Shown one piece after another: positions 21,275 through 31,435 of a stretch of 64,000 bases of DNA (positions are counted from its first letter, which is position 1; every line of letters begins with the position of its first letter). The position numbers and the translations under genes are program-made. The notes beneath the pieces were generated by a model. That model made no database searches, was not told the DNA's origin, and saw nothing but the letters and a program-made list of their open reading frames with translations. Origin of the DNA: Toxonevra muliebris (lineage: Eukaryota; Arthropoda; Insecta; Diptera; Pallopteridae); NCBI GenBank assembly GCA_963691655.1, contig OY829331.1:1-64000 (forward strand), given 5' to 3'.

Positions 21275-22328
21275 GTGGCAGACCACGGGGCACAACCAAG
21301 CGTGAGGATCAGCCCATCTTTCGGATTATAAAAAAATATCCTTTTATATCTTGGAAATAAACTGCGTTTAAACATTTCGCACAAGTTTATCCAACGACGA
21401 GCTGTGAAGGGTGGCTTAACAACATGCTAAAGCGTGAAAAAGCCATTTATTTCTCGATAGAATCAACAGGCAAGGCTCGAATTTGTATCCGCGTACTTCA
21501 GCTGAGCTGCTGGCAAATGAAAGATCGTGGTTTTTACTGATGAATCTATATTTAACATGAAAGGTTGGGACGGATTGAAGCTAGTGTGCAGACCAAAAGG
21601 CAACGATGAAGTAAAAGCACCGTATGATACGAGCGAGGCAACATAATGGTCTGGTGATTTTTTTCGGCCATGAAATCGGTCCAATTCATAAAATAAGAGG
21701 TATAATGGACCGTCTGATGTACAAAGATATGCCCCAGAATGTTATGTTACCTTATACGGAGGAAGATCTGCTGTTAAAGCATGTCTATCAGCACGATGAC
21801 GATCGTAGCACGGTGTGTAAAAGAGTGGTTTGTTCCCAATAAGATCGGGATTTGATAGAGGACCACCCATTAACTCAATCTCAATCTCAAAAAATATGTT
21901 AGAAATTATAGATCTTAAAATTCATCGTATAAAGGATAAAAACAAAGATTCCATTTTCTACCAATCGGAGATTGCATGGAAGAACATTTCTGCAGACGTT
22001 TTGAGCAATTTTATTGAGTTCTTGTCACGAAAATGTGCAACAGCTCTGCAAAATATTGGATACGCTACAAAATAGTGGGAAATCGAACTTTTCCATTAAT
22101 ATATTCCATATGTGCTTTAGTTTTGTCGTGCCAGTTTTATGCATTTACTTTTGTGTTAATATTTTTATTTTATTTGAAAAATAATACTATATTTCTTATA
22201 TTTTATTACAACGAGTGTATATTCTTGTTACATTCATAAAAAAAAATTTCAGTCCAAGCTTGTTTTACAATATTACTGAACAAAATGCAAACAGGGAAGA
22301 ATCCGTGCTTTAGTTTTGTCCGACACTG
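21275..22328 (+). mobile_element. Tc1-like transposon, left-truncated, right terminus intact
   Basis: Plus-strand frames show SGRPRGTTKR near 21278 (HTH linker motif), DESIFNMKGWDGLKLVCRPK near 21540 (first catalytic aspartate), GLVIFFGHEIGPIHKIRGIM, then HVYQHDDD (second aspartate) near 21785. The WPPxSPDLN-type third motif is damaged, but the C-terminal helix IRYK-like end at 22050 remains. The right end, read inward, is CAGTGTCGGACAAAACTAAA followed by GCAC, flanked by TA at 22329; the words TGCTTTAGTTTTGTC occur twice (22112, 22302) as in the direct repeats of Tc1 ends. No left terminus was found. Confidence 0.8.
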
Positions 22329-22576
22329 TATTTACCATTCGAAAGGTCTAAGATTCTTTATTCTAAACCCGGTAAGAAACTGAAAATCTGCTGATAATCC
22401 ACTAAGTTACAGGCAATAATCCACTAAGTGCGCAAGGATAAGGTTTAACGGTCAATCAAGATTTTGGGGCTGTTTGCAAAATTTGACACACAGATTCTTG
22501 TTTTATTCGACAAGACCTACAAGAAAAATAGTATCACTTCCCAGGTATTTCTACTTCACTAAATTTTGCAACACTG

Positions 22577-23277
22577 TGTATAATGTATATTGAAACCTTT
22601 TCATTAAAATAAAATATTTTTAACAAGCTATAATCTTTTAATTAGTTTTCCAGTTATTATAAATTTTCAAGAGATTTGTATCTAAACATAATAAATATCA
22701 TATATATATGTTAACGCTAATCAACAAACTGCAACTTTTATTTTACGTCAGGCAGCTCATACGTCATTTCTATATGATTCACATGTTTCCAGTGAAAACA
22801 CATCTTGAGGCGCCTGACGCCAATTTCGTTTTGAATAGCGTAATTAGTGTTGATTCGATACTCACATAGCATCGATACTTTTACTCATTACTTGTGTGGA
22901 ATAAAAATATCGATGCTACCGAAAATATCGGAAAAAAGTATCGAATATGTACTTGTATCGAATACTCGTTTAAAGAGACAAATTACTCTTTTTTTAAGTG
23001 GTTGTCAAGGAAAACATTCAAGCCAGAACGGCTAATTGTGATACAACATGGTTGAGCCTACAGTTTACACTACTCAACACAAGTTTTTTTGCCTATAAAT
23101 CATGGTTTTGAGATATTTCCACTGGAAACACGTGAATCATATAGAAATGACGTTAATTTAATTTAGCAAATCGCTAGAAAATTTATAATAGAAGGAAAAC
23201 TAATCAACAGATTAAAGCTTGTTAAAAATACTTTGTTTTAATGAAAAGGTTTCAATAAACATTATGTTCTACATGCA
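22577..23277. repeat. Foldback structure, ~170-240-bp inverted arms
   Basis: The arms 22577-22815 and 23110-23277 are inverted copies sharing, on opposite strands, GAATCATATAGAAATGACGT and TTAATGAAAAGGTTTCAATA, with indels. The loop between them contains TATCGA-motif sequence and a SINE fragment at 23005-23070 similar to 10710-10770. A composite of several insertions is likely. Confidence 0.65.
22849..22975. repeat. Cluster of TATCGATAC motifs, second copy
   Basis: At least eight TATCGA/TCGATA-type words occur in about 125 bp, arranged as an imperfect inverted repeat: GATTCGATACTCACATAG on the left and, inverted, a TATTCGATACAAGTAC block on the right. Confidence 0.5.
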
Positions 23278-23451
23278 TGGCCGGAAATATTGTCATACAT
23301 TAAAATATTGCAATATGGACTGAAATATTTTGAATAATTCTGCAGTAGCATTTTGAAATATTTTATTGATTGTTGTAAAATATTGTAAAATGATCCACAA
23401 TTTTAAATATTGTATAGCAATATTTCAGTTTTTTAAATAAATATTTTCCAA

Positions 23452-23585
23452 AAGTATCGAGTATCCGATACTGACCCTTTTTTCCGATACCAAGTAAAAT
23501 ACTTATGTTATAGCATCGAGTAAAAAAAGTACTTGAATCGAATGAAAAGTATCGAGTTTTTACTTGTATCGAATCATCACTATCT
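23452..23585. repeat. Cluster of TATCGATAC motifs, third copy
   Basis: Repeats AAAGTATCGAGT and TCCGATAC words and ends in GTATCGAATCATCACTA. Read in reverse this resembles the TAGTGTTGATTCGATAC start at 22844, as if the two were opposite ends of one element. Confidence 0.5.
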
Positions 23586-23625
23586 ACAATCTATCTACAG
23601 CTCAGAGATAATAAAGAAAAACGCC

Positions 23626-24213
23626 CAGTGGCGGTTCTAGGATTTGGGTTTGGGGGGTTGATTTTACTAAATTAGAAGATAAATATCAGACTCACTGTCG
23701 ACCAAAACCCAGACCTAGACCAAAAAAAATTTTATCAAATACAGGTCAAAAATTAAAAGATATCTGAAACAAATCTGAGACTAAAATTCAAACTAAAATC
23801 GTATAGAAATAAGCGGAAATTTCGACCAAATTTCAAAATAAAATTCAACTACTTTTTTCAGATCGAAGTTCAAACCAAGAAAAGAACCAAATTCAAATCA
23901 AAATCTTGATTATGACTTTTCTGATGGATTTATATTGTTAAATGGCCTATTTTAAGAAAACAATTTGAAGGAAATTTTAATTTGCTGGTGGTCTGCAAAC
24001 GCTGGAAAGCAAATCAATATTTAGACCAAACATGGATTAAGACTCAAACCAAATTTAGATTAAAATTCAAACTAAAATAAAATCAAATTCTGACTTACAA
24101 TCAAACCAGAATTCAGATTAAAAACTGGCAAAAATGGAAAAGTTAAACCAATATTAGACTTATAGGTGAGGGCTTCAGCCCCTATAGCTCTCCCCTCTAG
24201 ATACTCTACTGAA
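23626..24213. mobile_element. hAT-type MITE with 8-bp target duplication AAAACGCC
   Basis: AAAACGCC occurs at 23618-23625 and 24214-24221. The left end is CAGTGGCGGTTCTAGGATTT; the right, inverted, starts CAGTAGAGTATCTAGAGGGG. The 588-bp interior is a degenerate minisatellite of ACCAAAATTCAAACTAAAATC-like words with no reading frame. The CAGTGGCGG start is typical of hAT elements. Confidence 0.88.
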
Positions 24214-24221
24214 AACGCCCA

Positions 24222-24740
24222 CTGTCTTTTCTTTTCCAAATAAGTGATGTGGGATCTGCAGCCTCAACCACCCTCATACCCCGAAACGGCAACCCCCAGG
24301 TATCCGCCAGTAACGGCTGCAAAAACCCTAAAGTCCATTGACCATTTAGCAATAAAGAAATGCAGCGATGTTATACATGAGATTGCATGGTCGAACACCA
24401 TTACCACTTTTCAAAAATCGCTTTAAGACTTAGACAGCATTGCAGATGCGTGTGAAGAACAGTGAGATGCACTCAGAGAAATTGACTACTAAACAATGCG
24501 TCTTTCTTCTTACAAATGGAATTTATGCACTCGAAAGTAGTGGTGGCGCAGCCAACAACCTTAAACTTAAAAAAAAGGCGTCATACTTTATATGCCGGTC
24601 TCTTCGGAGCATCTCAGTTACCTGAGGAGAATTTGCAGTGAACTTTTCAACGTTGTGCCATACCATTCATTAAAAAAAGGCGTGATACTCTAGATGCCGG
24701 TCTCTTAGGAGTACCACAGTTACCTGAGGAAAATTCGAAG
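24222..24740. repeat. Unassigned region with a ~66-bp direct duplication
   Basis: The block 24569-24634 (AAAAAAGGCGTCATACTTTA...CAGTTACCTGAGGA) is repeated with changes at 24674-24738. The frames at 24244-24426 and 24440-24625 show no family I recognise. It lies beside a LINE endonuclease fragment and may include LINE-derived sequence. Confidence 0.45.
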
Positions 24741-25103
24741 TCAGAGATTCCTAAATGGCCGTGAGACCTCTACTACAAAGTTTATGGCGAAAAGTATCCG
24801 ACTGTGGTCCGAGAAGGAACAAATGTCTGATACCCTCCAATTACCAACCCTAATAGTATTGGAATCTGTGGCCAACGTTATATCAATGACTTCTTCCCTA
24901 ACCCTGTTATGAAATGTTGGTTGATTACCCTTGTTGCATATAGTTAGGTTAGTAGAAAGAATATAATCAAAAATGGACTCACCTCTACTGTTGGTATCAG
25001 AGCTGCCCCAAAGTTCATTGTATATCACAATTAGTACTGTAGCGCCGTTTTGGAACCGCTTCCTCACCGAACTGGAATAATGATGGACTCTTTCTAAACC
25101 CAC
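24741..25103 (-). pseudogene. LINE apurinic-type endonuclease fragment
   Basis: The 120-residue minus-strand frame has ELWGSSDTNSRGESIFDYIL, then NQPTFHNRVREEVIDITLAT and NWRVSDICSFSDHSRILFAI. These are the C-terminal blocks of the LINE exonuclease/endonuclease/phosphatase domain, including the catalytic SDH. The same blocks, in the same order, occur in the I/LOA-type LINE at 39801-42521, so the fragment comes from a related Jockey-superfamily element. RT is absent and the 5' end is missing. Confidence 0.85.
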
Positions 25104-25176
25104 CCCGTAGAGTTTAGGTATCCTAGCAGATTATTTGGGCTGACTGCCGAGCAATCAGACAAGCTATCGAGGAAAT

Positions 25177-26975
25177 CTTGGGTGGATTCGTGGAATAAAT
25201 AAAAATATATCTACATATTATTTTAACTAACTTTTTGAGTCGTGATGGCACGTGATTGACGTCAAAAGAGAAATTTTTGAGATAGAAACTGGAAATTTTG
25301 TCATATGATCAGCCACCAACTTTTAAGTTTGAATGTTGATGCTACAATAGAATGGTTTGAGAGCATATAAATGTAAAAAGATTTGCTTCAAGTCAAAACT
25401 TTTTTTTATAAGTTTTTTGTAAATTCAATATAATGGCGATTTCCCAGTAATCAGTGCATTTGCGCTTTGATATTTCGTCAGTACTTACGAAACGATAATT
25501 TTACGAAGATTTTTCTCGCTTTTTTTCTTTCGCGTAAAATCGCGCGAACAACAACAAAGAAAAAAAAGCCATATTAAATTGTTTTTTATTACTGTTACAG
25601 ATATTAATTGCTCATCTATGATATGTACTTTGACGTAGAATAATTACTATGTCCTCATTATCTCTTATTTGTTTATTCTTCTTCCTAAAAATTCCATAAG
25701 ATCTACTCTACAGTTGTCACGAATGAAAATTTGGCATAACATTACCATCCAAACACATATTTGCCGCTATTTGTACCAAGAAACCACAAAATATTTATTT
25801 TCAAAATTTCTTTGCTTATGCTTTAACAAATATGTTTGTGTGTAGCAGCGATGCCAACTTGCGGGGAATTCCCCGATTTGCGGGGAATTTTAATTAGTGT
25901 GAATCGGGAAATAAGCTGTTTTTTGCGGGGAATTTGAAACCGTTCAGCTTTTAATATTAAAATACCTCAAACAGTGTAGAATATTTTGTATATTCCTAAA
26001 TACAATTCTGGCACATTCGCAACCAACACCATAAAAACATTGCTTAATGCAACACAGTTTATGTTTAGTATTCAGACAGTCCAACGCGATCGCGCAGTGC
26101 TTTGGTTTCTCTTTCAGCCGTTTAGAAAGGCTTAGCTGTGCCTTTGTTCAGCACCTTCTAATTAATAACTGTTAGTCCTTGGTGACTGTAACCTATAAAC
26201 TTGTAAATTATGGTCAGCTATTATAAAGAAGAAGAAGAAGTATATTTTATATGTTTAAAACCGATAGTCAAAATTGTAAACCAGTTTTTCTCAAAACAAG
26301 GTTTTTGCCATTGGCGTGCGCTATAACTGAAATTCAAATATGTTCTTCCACATTACAATGGCCCCAGGATGTAAGTTTGGTTAATTCTTTCCTCAATTTG
26401 TAACTTTGTTTTTACGAAAAAAGTCCAATTTTTGAAAAAACTATTTTTATCTTAGTTAGTCCTGAGAGTACAGTTATAGTTTTTGTAATGGTATTTTTTT
26501 TTTTAGATGTTCCAGTGAGCTGCAATCACGCACGCCATTGCTTTTAACGATTTTCAAAACGTCTTCCATGAAGCTGCAAAAAAACCCTTATAAAATGTAT
26601 ATATGAGAAGTGCGTATCGTACTGTTGTAATATGAAATTATACCGGTGTGGGGAATTTGGTCGAAAATCGGGGAATTTCGCTAGAGTTATCGGGGAGAAA
26701 GAAAAAATGAGTTGGCATCCCTGGTGTGTAGGTACAAATGCACTTCATTTGTAATTTGTGCTTTGATATTTCAATTTCACGATATTTCAAAAAATTTCTT
26801 TGCCTATGCTTTGCAAAGCAACAACAAACAAAAACACTTACTTTTTGGTGTCTTACTTTACTTTTAACTCTCTTGGTTTTACTTTTCAAATAATATTTTC
26901 TCTTTCTGAATTAACATAAATTTTTATGCGGACAAATAAATGCATGGAGTGAGACATCTTTATATTATTAAGATC
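25177..26975 (+). mobile_element. P-superfamily remnant, copy 2 (opposite orientation to copy 1)
   Basis: From TCTTGGGTGGATTCGTGG at 25177 the sequence follows the reverse complement of 12030-11066: the same coding remnant (GACGTCAAAAGAGAAATTTT), then the terminal arm ending TATTATTAAGATCTTTG at 26975. A hAT MITE (25846-26723) interrupts the arm. The far end of this copy is missing. Confidence 0.75.
25846..26723. mobile_element. hAT-type MITE, target duplication GTGTGTAG
   Basis: GTGTGTAG lies at 25838-25845 and 26724-26731. The ends are CAGCGATGCCAACTT and, inverted, CAGGGATGCCAACTC, a textbook hAT-like terminus. The paralogous P-like arms have the same site unoccupied, with one GTGTGTAG each, at 13074-13081 and (inverted) 11305-11312. 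Subterminal GGGGAATTCCCCG-like palindromes flank the ends. No transposase. Confidence 0.93.
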
Positions 26976-27490
26976 TTTGATTAAAGGTTATTTGAAAGAT
27001 GAAAGTGGTTGACGTAAATCAGGTATAATGCGTCTTTGGGTAGTTACTAGAATATTATTCACATATTTTCAATCATTTTCCAATTTAGCTGTATGTTACA
27101 AAATGATTCTTTCGGCTCTGTGAAACCGATCAAAAATTTAGCACAAAAATTAAAAAAAAATACCAAAAATATCAGGAACTTCCAAATAAAATGGAAAGTT
27201 TGCTAATTTTTTTCAAAATGTAGAGCTACCTCGAAACTCACTTCCAAAAAATGTACCGTTAAAGGCCACATAAAACTGATAACTTCGAAACGTCAAAAGT
27301 TACAAAAATTTTCATTGTCCATGTAATGGTTTCAAGGGATATTTTCGATATATTTGCGAAAATATGCGTACGACTGTAAAGTAAAAGACATATACTGATT
27401 TCAGAGAATATTCAGAGAATGGAAAGTCTTCCTCTTCCTCCCAATTTTTTGAAAAATTTGAGTTTTTTATGTCGCTACAGCGGACAGACA
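26976..27490. other. Unassigned AT-rich interval
   Basis: No repeat end or coding region recognised between the P-like copy and the maT-type element. Confidence 0.45.
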
Positions 27491-27492
27491 TA

Positions 27493-28779
27493 CAGGGTGA
27501 CAATTGTAAAGTGACGCAAGTTTAATACTCTGCAGCAAGCTTTGCCATTTACAGTTACTTTAATTTAAAAAGCAAATTCATTCATCATTGGCTTTGCTTT
27601 TAATTTCATTTAAATTTTTGTTATTACATTTTGAAATTTCCATAAAAATGGACAAGGAAAATATTCGTCGTGAAATTATGAAATTTCATTTGGTAAATTA
27701 TAGTAGCCGTCAAATTGCAAAGGCTTTAAATTTGTCAAGTCGTACGGTAGACCGAGCTATTATTCGATATAATGAAACTGTGAGTTTTGGAGATAGAGAC
27801 CGGGGAAAATTTTCAACAGTTGCCACTACTGGTTTAACAGAAAAAATTCGTAAACGAATCAAGCGAAATCCAAGGCGCTCAATGAGAAAAATCGCTAAGG
27901 AAGTGGGAGTAAACCGTGAAACAGTGCGAATCATTGCAAAATTAAAGCTTAATCTTAAGCCGTACAAGCTCCGAAAAGCTCAAGATCTGACACAAAAAAG
28001 AAAGATTTGCGACTGCAAAGATGCAAGGCGTTGCTACGCTCCTCCGTGTTAAAAAATGTTGAAAATATCTTGTTTACAGATGAAAAAATTTTCACGGTTG
28101 AACAACATTTCAATGGGCAAAATGACCGAATGTGGCTAACATCATCATCGTAACAAAATAGGACTGTTGGCCGAGTTCAAAAGCCAGCTTCCGTTATGGT
28201 ATGGGCTGGAGTTTCCGTTAATGCCAGAACCCCTCTAATATTCATTGAAGAGGGTGTTAAAATTGACCAGGTTGTTTGTTGGAGCATTTTAAATGAACAT
28301 GTTCTTCCCTGGGCCCAAGATACATTTGGAAATGAAAACTGGACTTTCCAGCAAGATTCTGCACCTTCCCACATGGCAAAATTAACGCAAACATGGATAA
28401 AAGACAATTTTTCTGGATTCATAACATCTCAAGAATGGCCACCATACTCCCCAGACTTGAATCTAATGGACTACTCTATTTGGAGTATTTTAGAGAGTAA
28501 GGCTTGTGCATCTCAACACCACAGTCTGGAGTCGCTGACAAATTCATTAGAGAAAGCCTGGACTGAAATTGATCACGAAGTCCTGCGGCGAACAGTCCTA
28601 CGACTTCTGGATCGATTGAAGGCATGTGTGCAGGCTAAAGAAGGTTATATTGAATGAGGTGGGGTTCAAATGAATGCTTATATATTCAGCAATGTTAACA
28701 CTTAATTGTACTTAATGGAAATACGTCCTTTTGAAAATAACTGCTAAAATGTGTGCGTCACTTTACGATTGTCACCCTG
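27493..28779 (+). mobile_element. DD37D (maT-type) Tc1/mariner transposon, nearly intact
   Basis: Inverted ends CAGGGTGACAATTGTAAAGT and CAGGGTGACAATCGTAAAGT (reverse strand) are almost identical over 27 bp and flanked by TA at 27491-27492 and 28780-28781. The 1,287-bp length and a single transposase frame on the plus strand are what an autonomous element of this group has. Only one frameshift and one stop separate it from an open gene. Confidence 0.92.
27648..28657 (+). pseudogene. maT-type (DD37D) transposase
   Basis: Begins MDKENIRREIMKFHLVNYSS at the ATG at 27648. A double helix-turn-helix DNA-binding region follows (RQIAKALNLSSRTVDRAI, then MRKIAKEVGVNRETVRII). The catalytic core has ILFTDEKIF (first aspartate), FQQDSAPSH (second) and SPDLNLMDYSIW (third); 37 residues lie between the second and third, so DD37D rather than the DD34D of mariner or DD34E of Tc1. 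A frameshift near 28020-28060 and a TAA at 28151 disrupt the gene; from about 28180 it is open to the natural stop at 28657. It would cut and paste the element at TA sites if intact. Confidence 0.9.
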
Positions 28780-28860
28780 TATATATAAGTTCACCTCAGT
28801 TTTGTTGTTGTTGGTGAAAAATAAATCAGCTGATTAAATTTTCTCATTTTCTAAAGTAAA

Positions 28861-28934
28861 GTAAGTATTTTTGCAATATTCTTTAATTTAAATGATAATA
28901 AATTATACAACAATATATTTCTTTATCATTGCAG
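28861..28934 (+). other. Predicted 74-bp intron of a possible small gene
   Basis: GTAAGTATTT at the 5' side is a perfect donor and TTTATCATTGCAG at 28934 is a strong acceptor with a pyrimidine-rich lead. A 74-bp length is typical for fly introns. The prediction is from splice consensus only. Confidence 0.35.
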
Positions 28935-28971
28935 GCAGACATTTTCATTATCAACATAGAGGAGTGCAAAA

Positions 28972-29205
28972 ATGAGAAGGATGGACTGCGCCAGTAAAAC
29001 AATATATGCAAATGCGATTGATGAGATGCCAGTAAGTGCAACAAATTTTGTAAATGAAGGCAGAGCGTTGGCCGCCATCATAGCAGACCCACACTGGAAT
29101 ATAGCTGAAGAAGAAACAAAGGACCAAAAATCATTGAATATTATGGAAGTGAACAATTTAGTAAATGTAGGTTGGGGATGTGAACTTGTGCTCGGCTTGG
29201 ATTAG
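28972..29205 (+). CDS. Hypothetical 77-residue protein, possible two-exon gene
   Basis: The frame starts at GTGCAAAAATGAG, which fits the fly start-site context, 37 bp after a predicted 74-bp intron, and runs MRRMDCASKTIYANAIDEMP to a stop at 29205. An AATAAA follows at about 29277. The protein is acidic in its second half (AEEETKDQK) and has no signal peptide, membrane segment or family I recognise. It sits just right of the maT element. It could be a real short gene, a fragment of an unrecognised transposon, or chance; intron and polyA context raise it slightly above the other short frames here. Confidence 0.25.
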   Translation: MRRMDCASKTIYANAIDEMPVSATNFVNEGRALAAIIADPHWNIAEEETKDQKSLNIMEVNNLVNVGWGCELVLGLD

Positions 29206-29282
29206 GGATATTGCTGTAGTGAGGTGGAAGACGAGTTAGTGTGGTACAATCGTAGTGTTTATTATTTGAAGAGATTAATAAA

Positions 29283-30050
29283 TTCTGTGTATTCTCTTCT
29301 GTATTTTATTTCTTTCTACATACATTCACATTAATGTGAAATAATGGACATACAAAGTGATAGTGTTTAGACAATAAAACGACAATATCAAATGCTCTCG
29401 TCTTATAATTTTTAAATAGTATTTCATAGGGTATTTCATAGAAGGTGCTGCTTCCACTGCATCCGACCACACATTTTCTCTGATGAGGCATTTTTTTTTT
29501 TTATTTTATAAATTTTAAGTTTTGAAAAAAACTGTTTATCCACAAATAAATATAAATTATTGGTTTTGAAAAAAAACTGTTTAGTCACTATTAATATTAT
29601 AAAATTATTCACGCAAAATAAAAAGATAATCCAATATTTTTGGCGAGGTGAATAATATTCATGGATATGTATTGCCGTGCTAATAAAGCGAAAATGTATG
29701 CAAAAAAAAGTCCGAAAAAAGTACGCTTTAAAAAAATTATATTCAGTTTGGTTTTATGAAAAAATTATGAGTAAACAATAATGTTTTGTTCATCGAAATA
29801 ACTACGAATATAACGCTTTTAGACATATAAAAATACTTTTTAGCAAAAAATCTTAGTTGGTACGATTTCAATATTTTGATTGTGTGCTAAAAAACAAAAT
29901 AACAATTTTTGAAACGTTTGATAACACAAAAAATATAACATATAGCAATAGGAGCCAACTCAAAGGAAATAGTAAGGCAAAATAGTAAAGTGTAACAAAA
30001 AACCATGAACATCAGCAATACTTTTTGGTTCGACTGGTACTACTAAGATA
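29283..30050. other. Unassigned AT-rich interval
   Basis: No coding or repeat boundary recognised. Confidence 0.45.
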
Positions 30051-30146
30051 GGTCTACTAAATCGCTTGGCAGAACTGTGGTAGGTCTACTAAATCGCTGG
30101 GCACTACTGTGGTAGGTCTACTAAATCACTTGGCATCATGTGTAAT
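30051..30146. repeat. Three tandem copies of a 32-bp repeat
   Basis: GGTCTACTAAATCGCTTGGC starts at 30051, 30083 and 30115 with a constant 32-bp period and few changes. Confidence 0.85.
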
Positions 30147-30417
30147 GGTAAAGTTTCCATTCTCTGTATATTCTCTGCTGATGTATTACAATATATACGA
30201 TATCAAAACTGAACTTAAATAGTAATTTGGCTCTCACAAAGATAAACAAATAAAACTATTTCATGATTCGAAATTTATTTTATTATTCAATGTGAAATGA
30301 GGACGAACAAGTAATATGGTTTAAAGGGAAAACGAAACGACTTAAAAGTAAGATCAAAAATGGAATATAAATTCTTTCAGAGCAAAAACAGCATAGTGAT
30401 TTATTCCGTTTTACACA

Positions 30418-30549
30418 TTAAGGACGAGCGGGAACCAAAGTAGATAGATCAAAAAAGTAACTTGAGAAAAAAATTGTTTTTGAACCTGGTTCAGGAACGG
30501 CTCAGCGACAAGGTGCCATAAGACACCGCTAGACATTACTGTCAATTAA
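30418..30549. repeat. Fragment related to the TTAA-flanked 130-bp MITE
   Basis: GACGAGCGGGAACCAAAGTA through CTAGACATTACTG matches 44260-44376 at about 85-90%. TTAA lies at 30418-30421 and 30546-30549, but about eight bases of the left end found in the other copy are missing here. Confidence 0.6.
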
Positions 30550-30576
30550 TTTTTAATTTTAGCCAAAATTTCGCAA

Positions 30577-31170
30577 ATGTGCCCTCATTACAATCAGCTC
30601 AATGATATTTTAGGAGAAAAGGATCGTGACCAGAGCGCCTTCGTGATAATTGACAGTGAAGATTCGGCAACTATGAATGAGTCAATTAGTGAAATTGTAA
30701 ACGTATGGATACCGGGACCGTCTTTACTTACTGAGACGATGATTGAAGACACAAATACTTCAGTAGTGGTTGTCGAAATAGATTCGCCTTCAGAGAAAAT
30801 TGGTGCTAATCAAGAAAATGCAACGCTTTTGCCACCGCAGACATCAGAAGTGCTGTGAAACTTCACCCACGACCTTTTCAAAAAAGACAAAAAACTTTGC
30901 CGAAAATTGAAAAAAATTTTCCGAAGTCATCATCAGCCCATCTTGCTACTTTTCAAGCGGAGCGTACGGCTATGATTAGATGAAATTTGATTGGGAAAGG
31001 AAAAGCATTTACATTGAATGAGAAAAAAATAAAATTAGAATAGGAAAAAGTAAAGGCTGATTGATTGATTTAAAAAAAACAAGAACTGGAGTTAAAAGCG
31101 CTACAAATGGAAAAAGATGAACAAATTAAAGTACTGAAAATTGAAAAAAATGAGCTTAAAAAAATATGAG
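30577..31170 (+). pseudogene. Myb/SANT-like (PIF/Harbinger accessory-type) protein remnant
   Basis: The frame at 30577-30858 opens CPHYNQLNDILGEKDR, a phrase characteristic of the end of Myb/SANT-like domains in Harbinger-type accessory proteins and their domesticated relatives. An acidic linker follows. After its stop at 30858, broken frames continue with a PKIEKNFPKSSSAHLATFQAE segment and a lysine/glutamate-rich coiled coil (ELELKALQMEKDEQIKVL), the usual C-terminal tail of such proteins. The N-terminal DNA-binding part was not found. Assignment is by phrase recognition and is tentative. Confidence 0.5.
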
Positions 31171-31435
31171 ATAGAAATGAAGTATAAACTAAAAACACGT
31201 TTTCTAAGTTATATATATTTACTATTTTTAAGTGAATTAATATGCATACAAAGTGTTATAAACTCTTAAGCAACTTTTAAAGTTATGTTTTTTATTTCTT
31301 TTTATATCTTAGTCCATATTTTTAGTAGTAAATATTTTTATTACATACTTTATTTTAATGAACAAAAATAAAACCAAAAACATAAAAGTACAACAAGAAA
31401 AAACTCAATTGTCTGTACTTACACTCTTTTTTATA

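Noticed and set aside
26220..26245. AAGAAGAAGAAG run as a coding low-complexity region
   Set aside because: It lies within a non-coding hAT MITE and is a plain microsatellite.
30051..30146. Regular 32-bp repeats as a CRISPR-like array
   Set aside because: There are no spacers, the copies are head-to-tail, and the context is eukaryotic.
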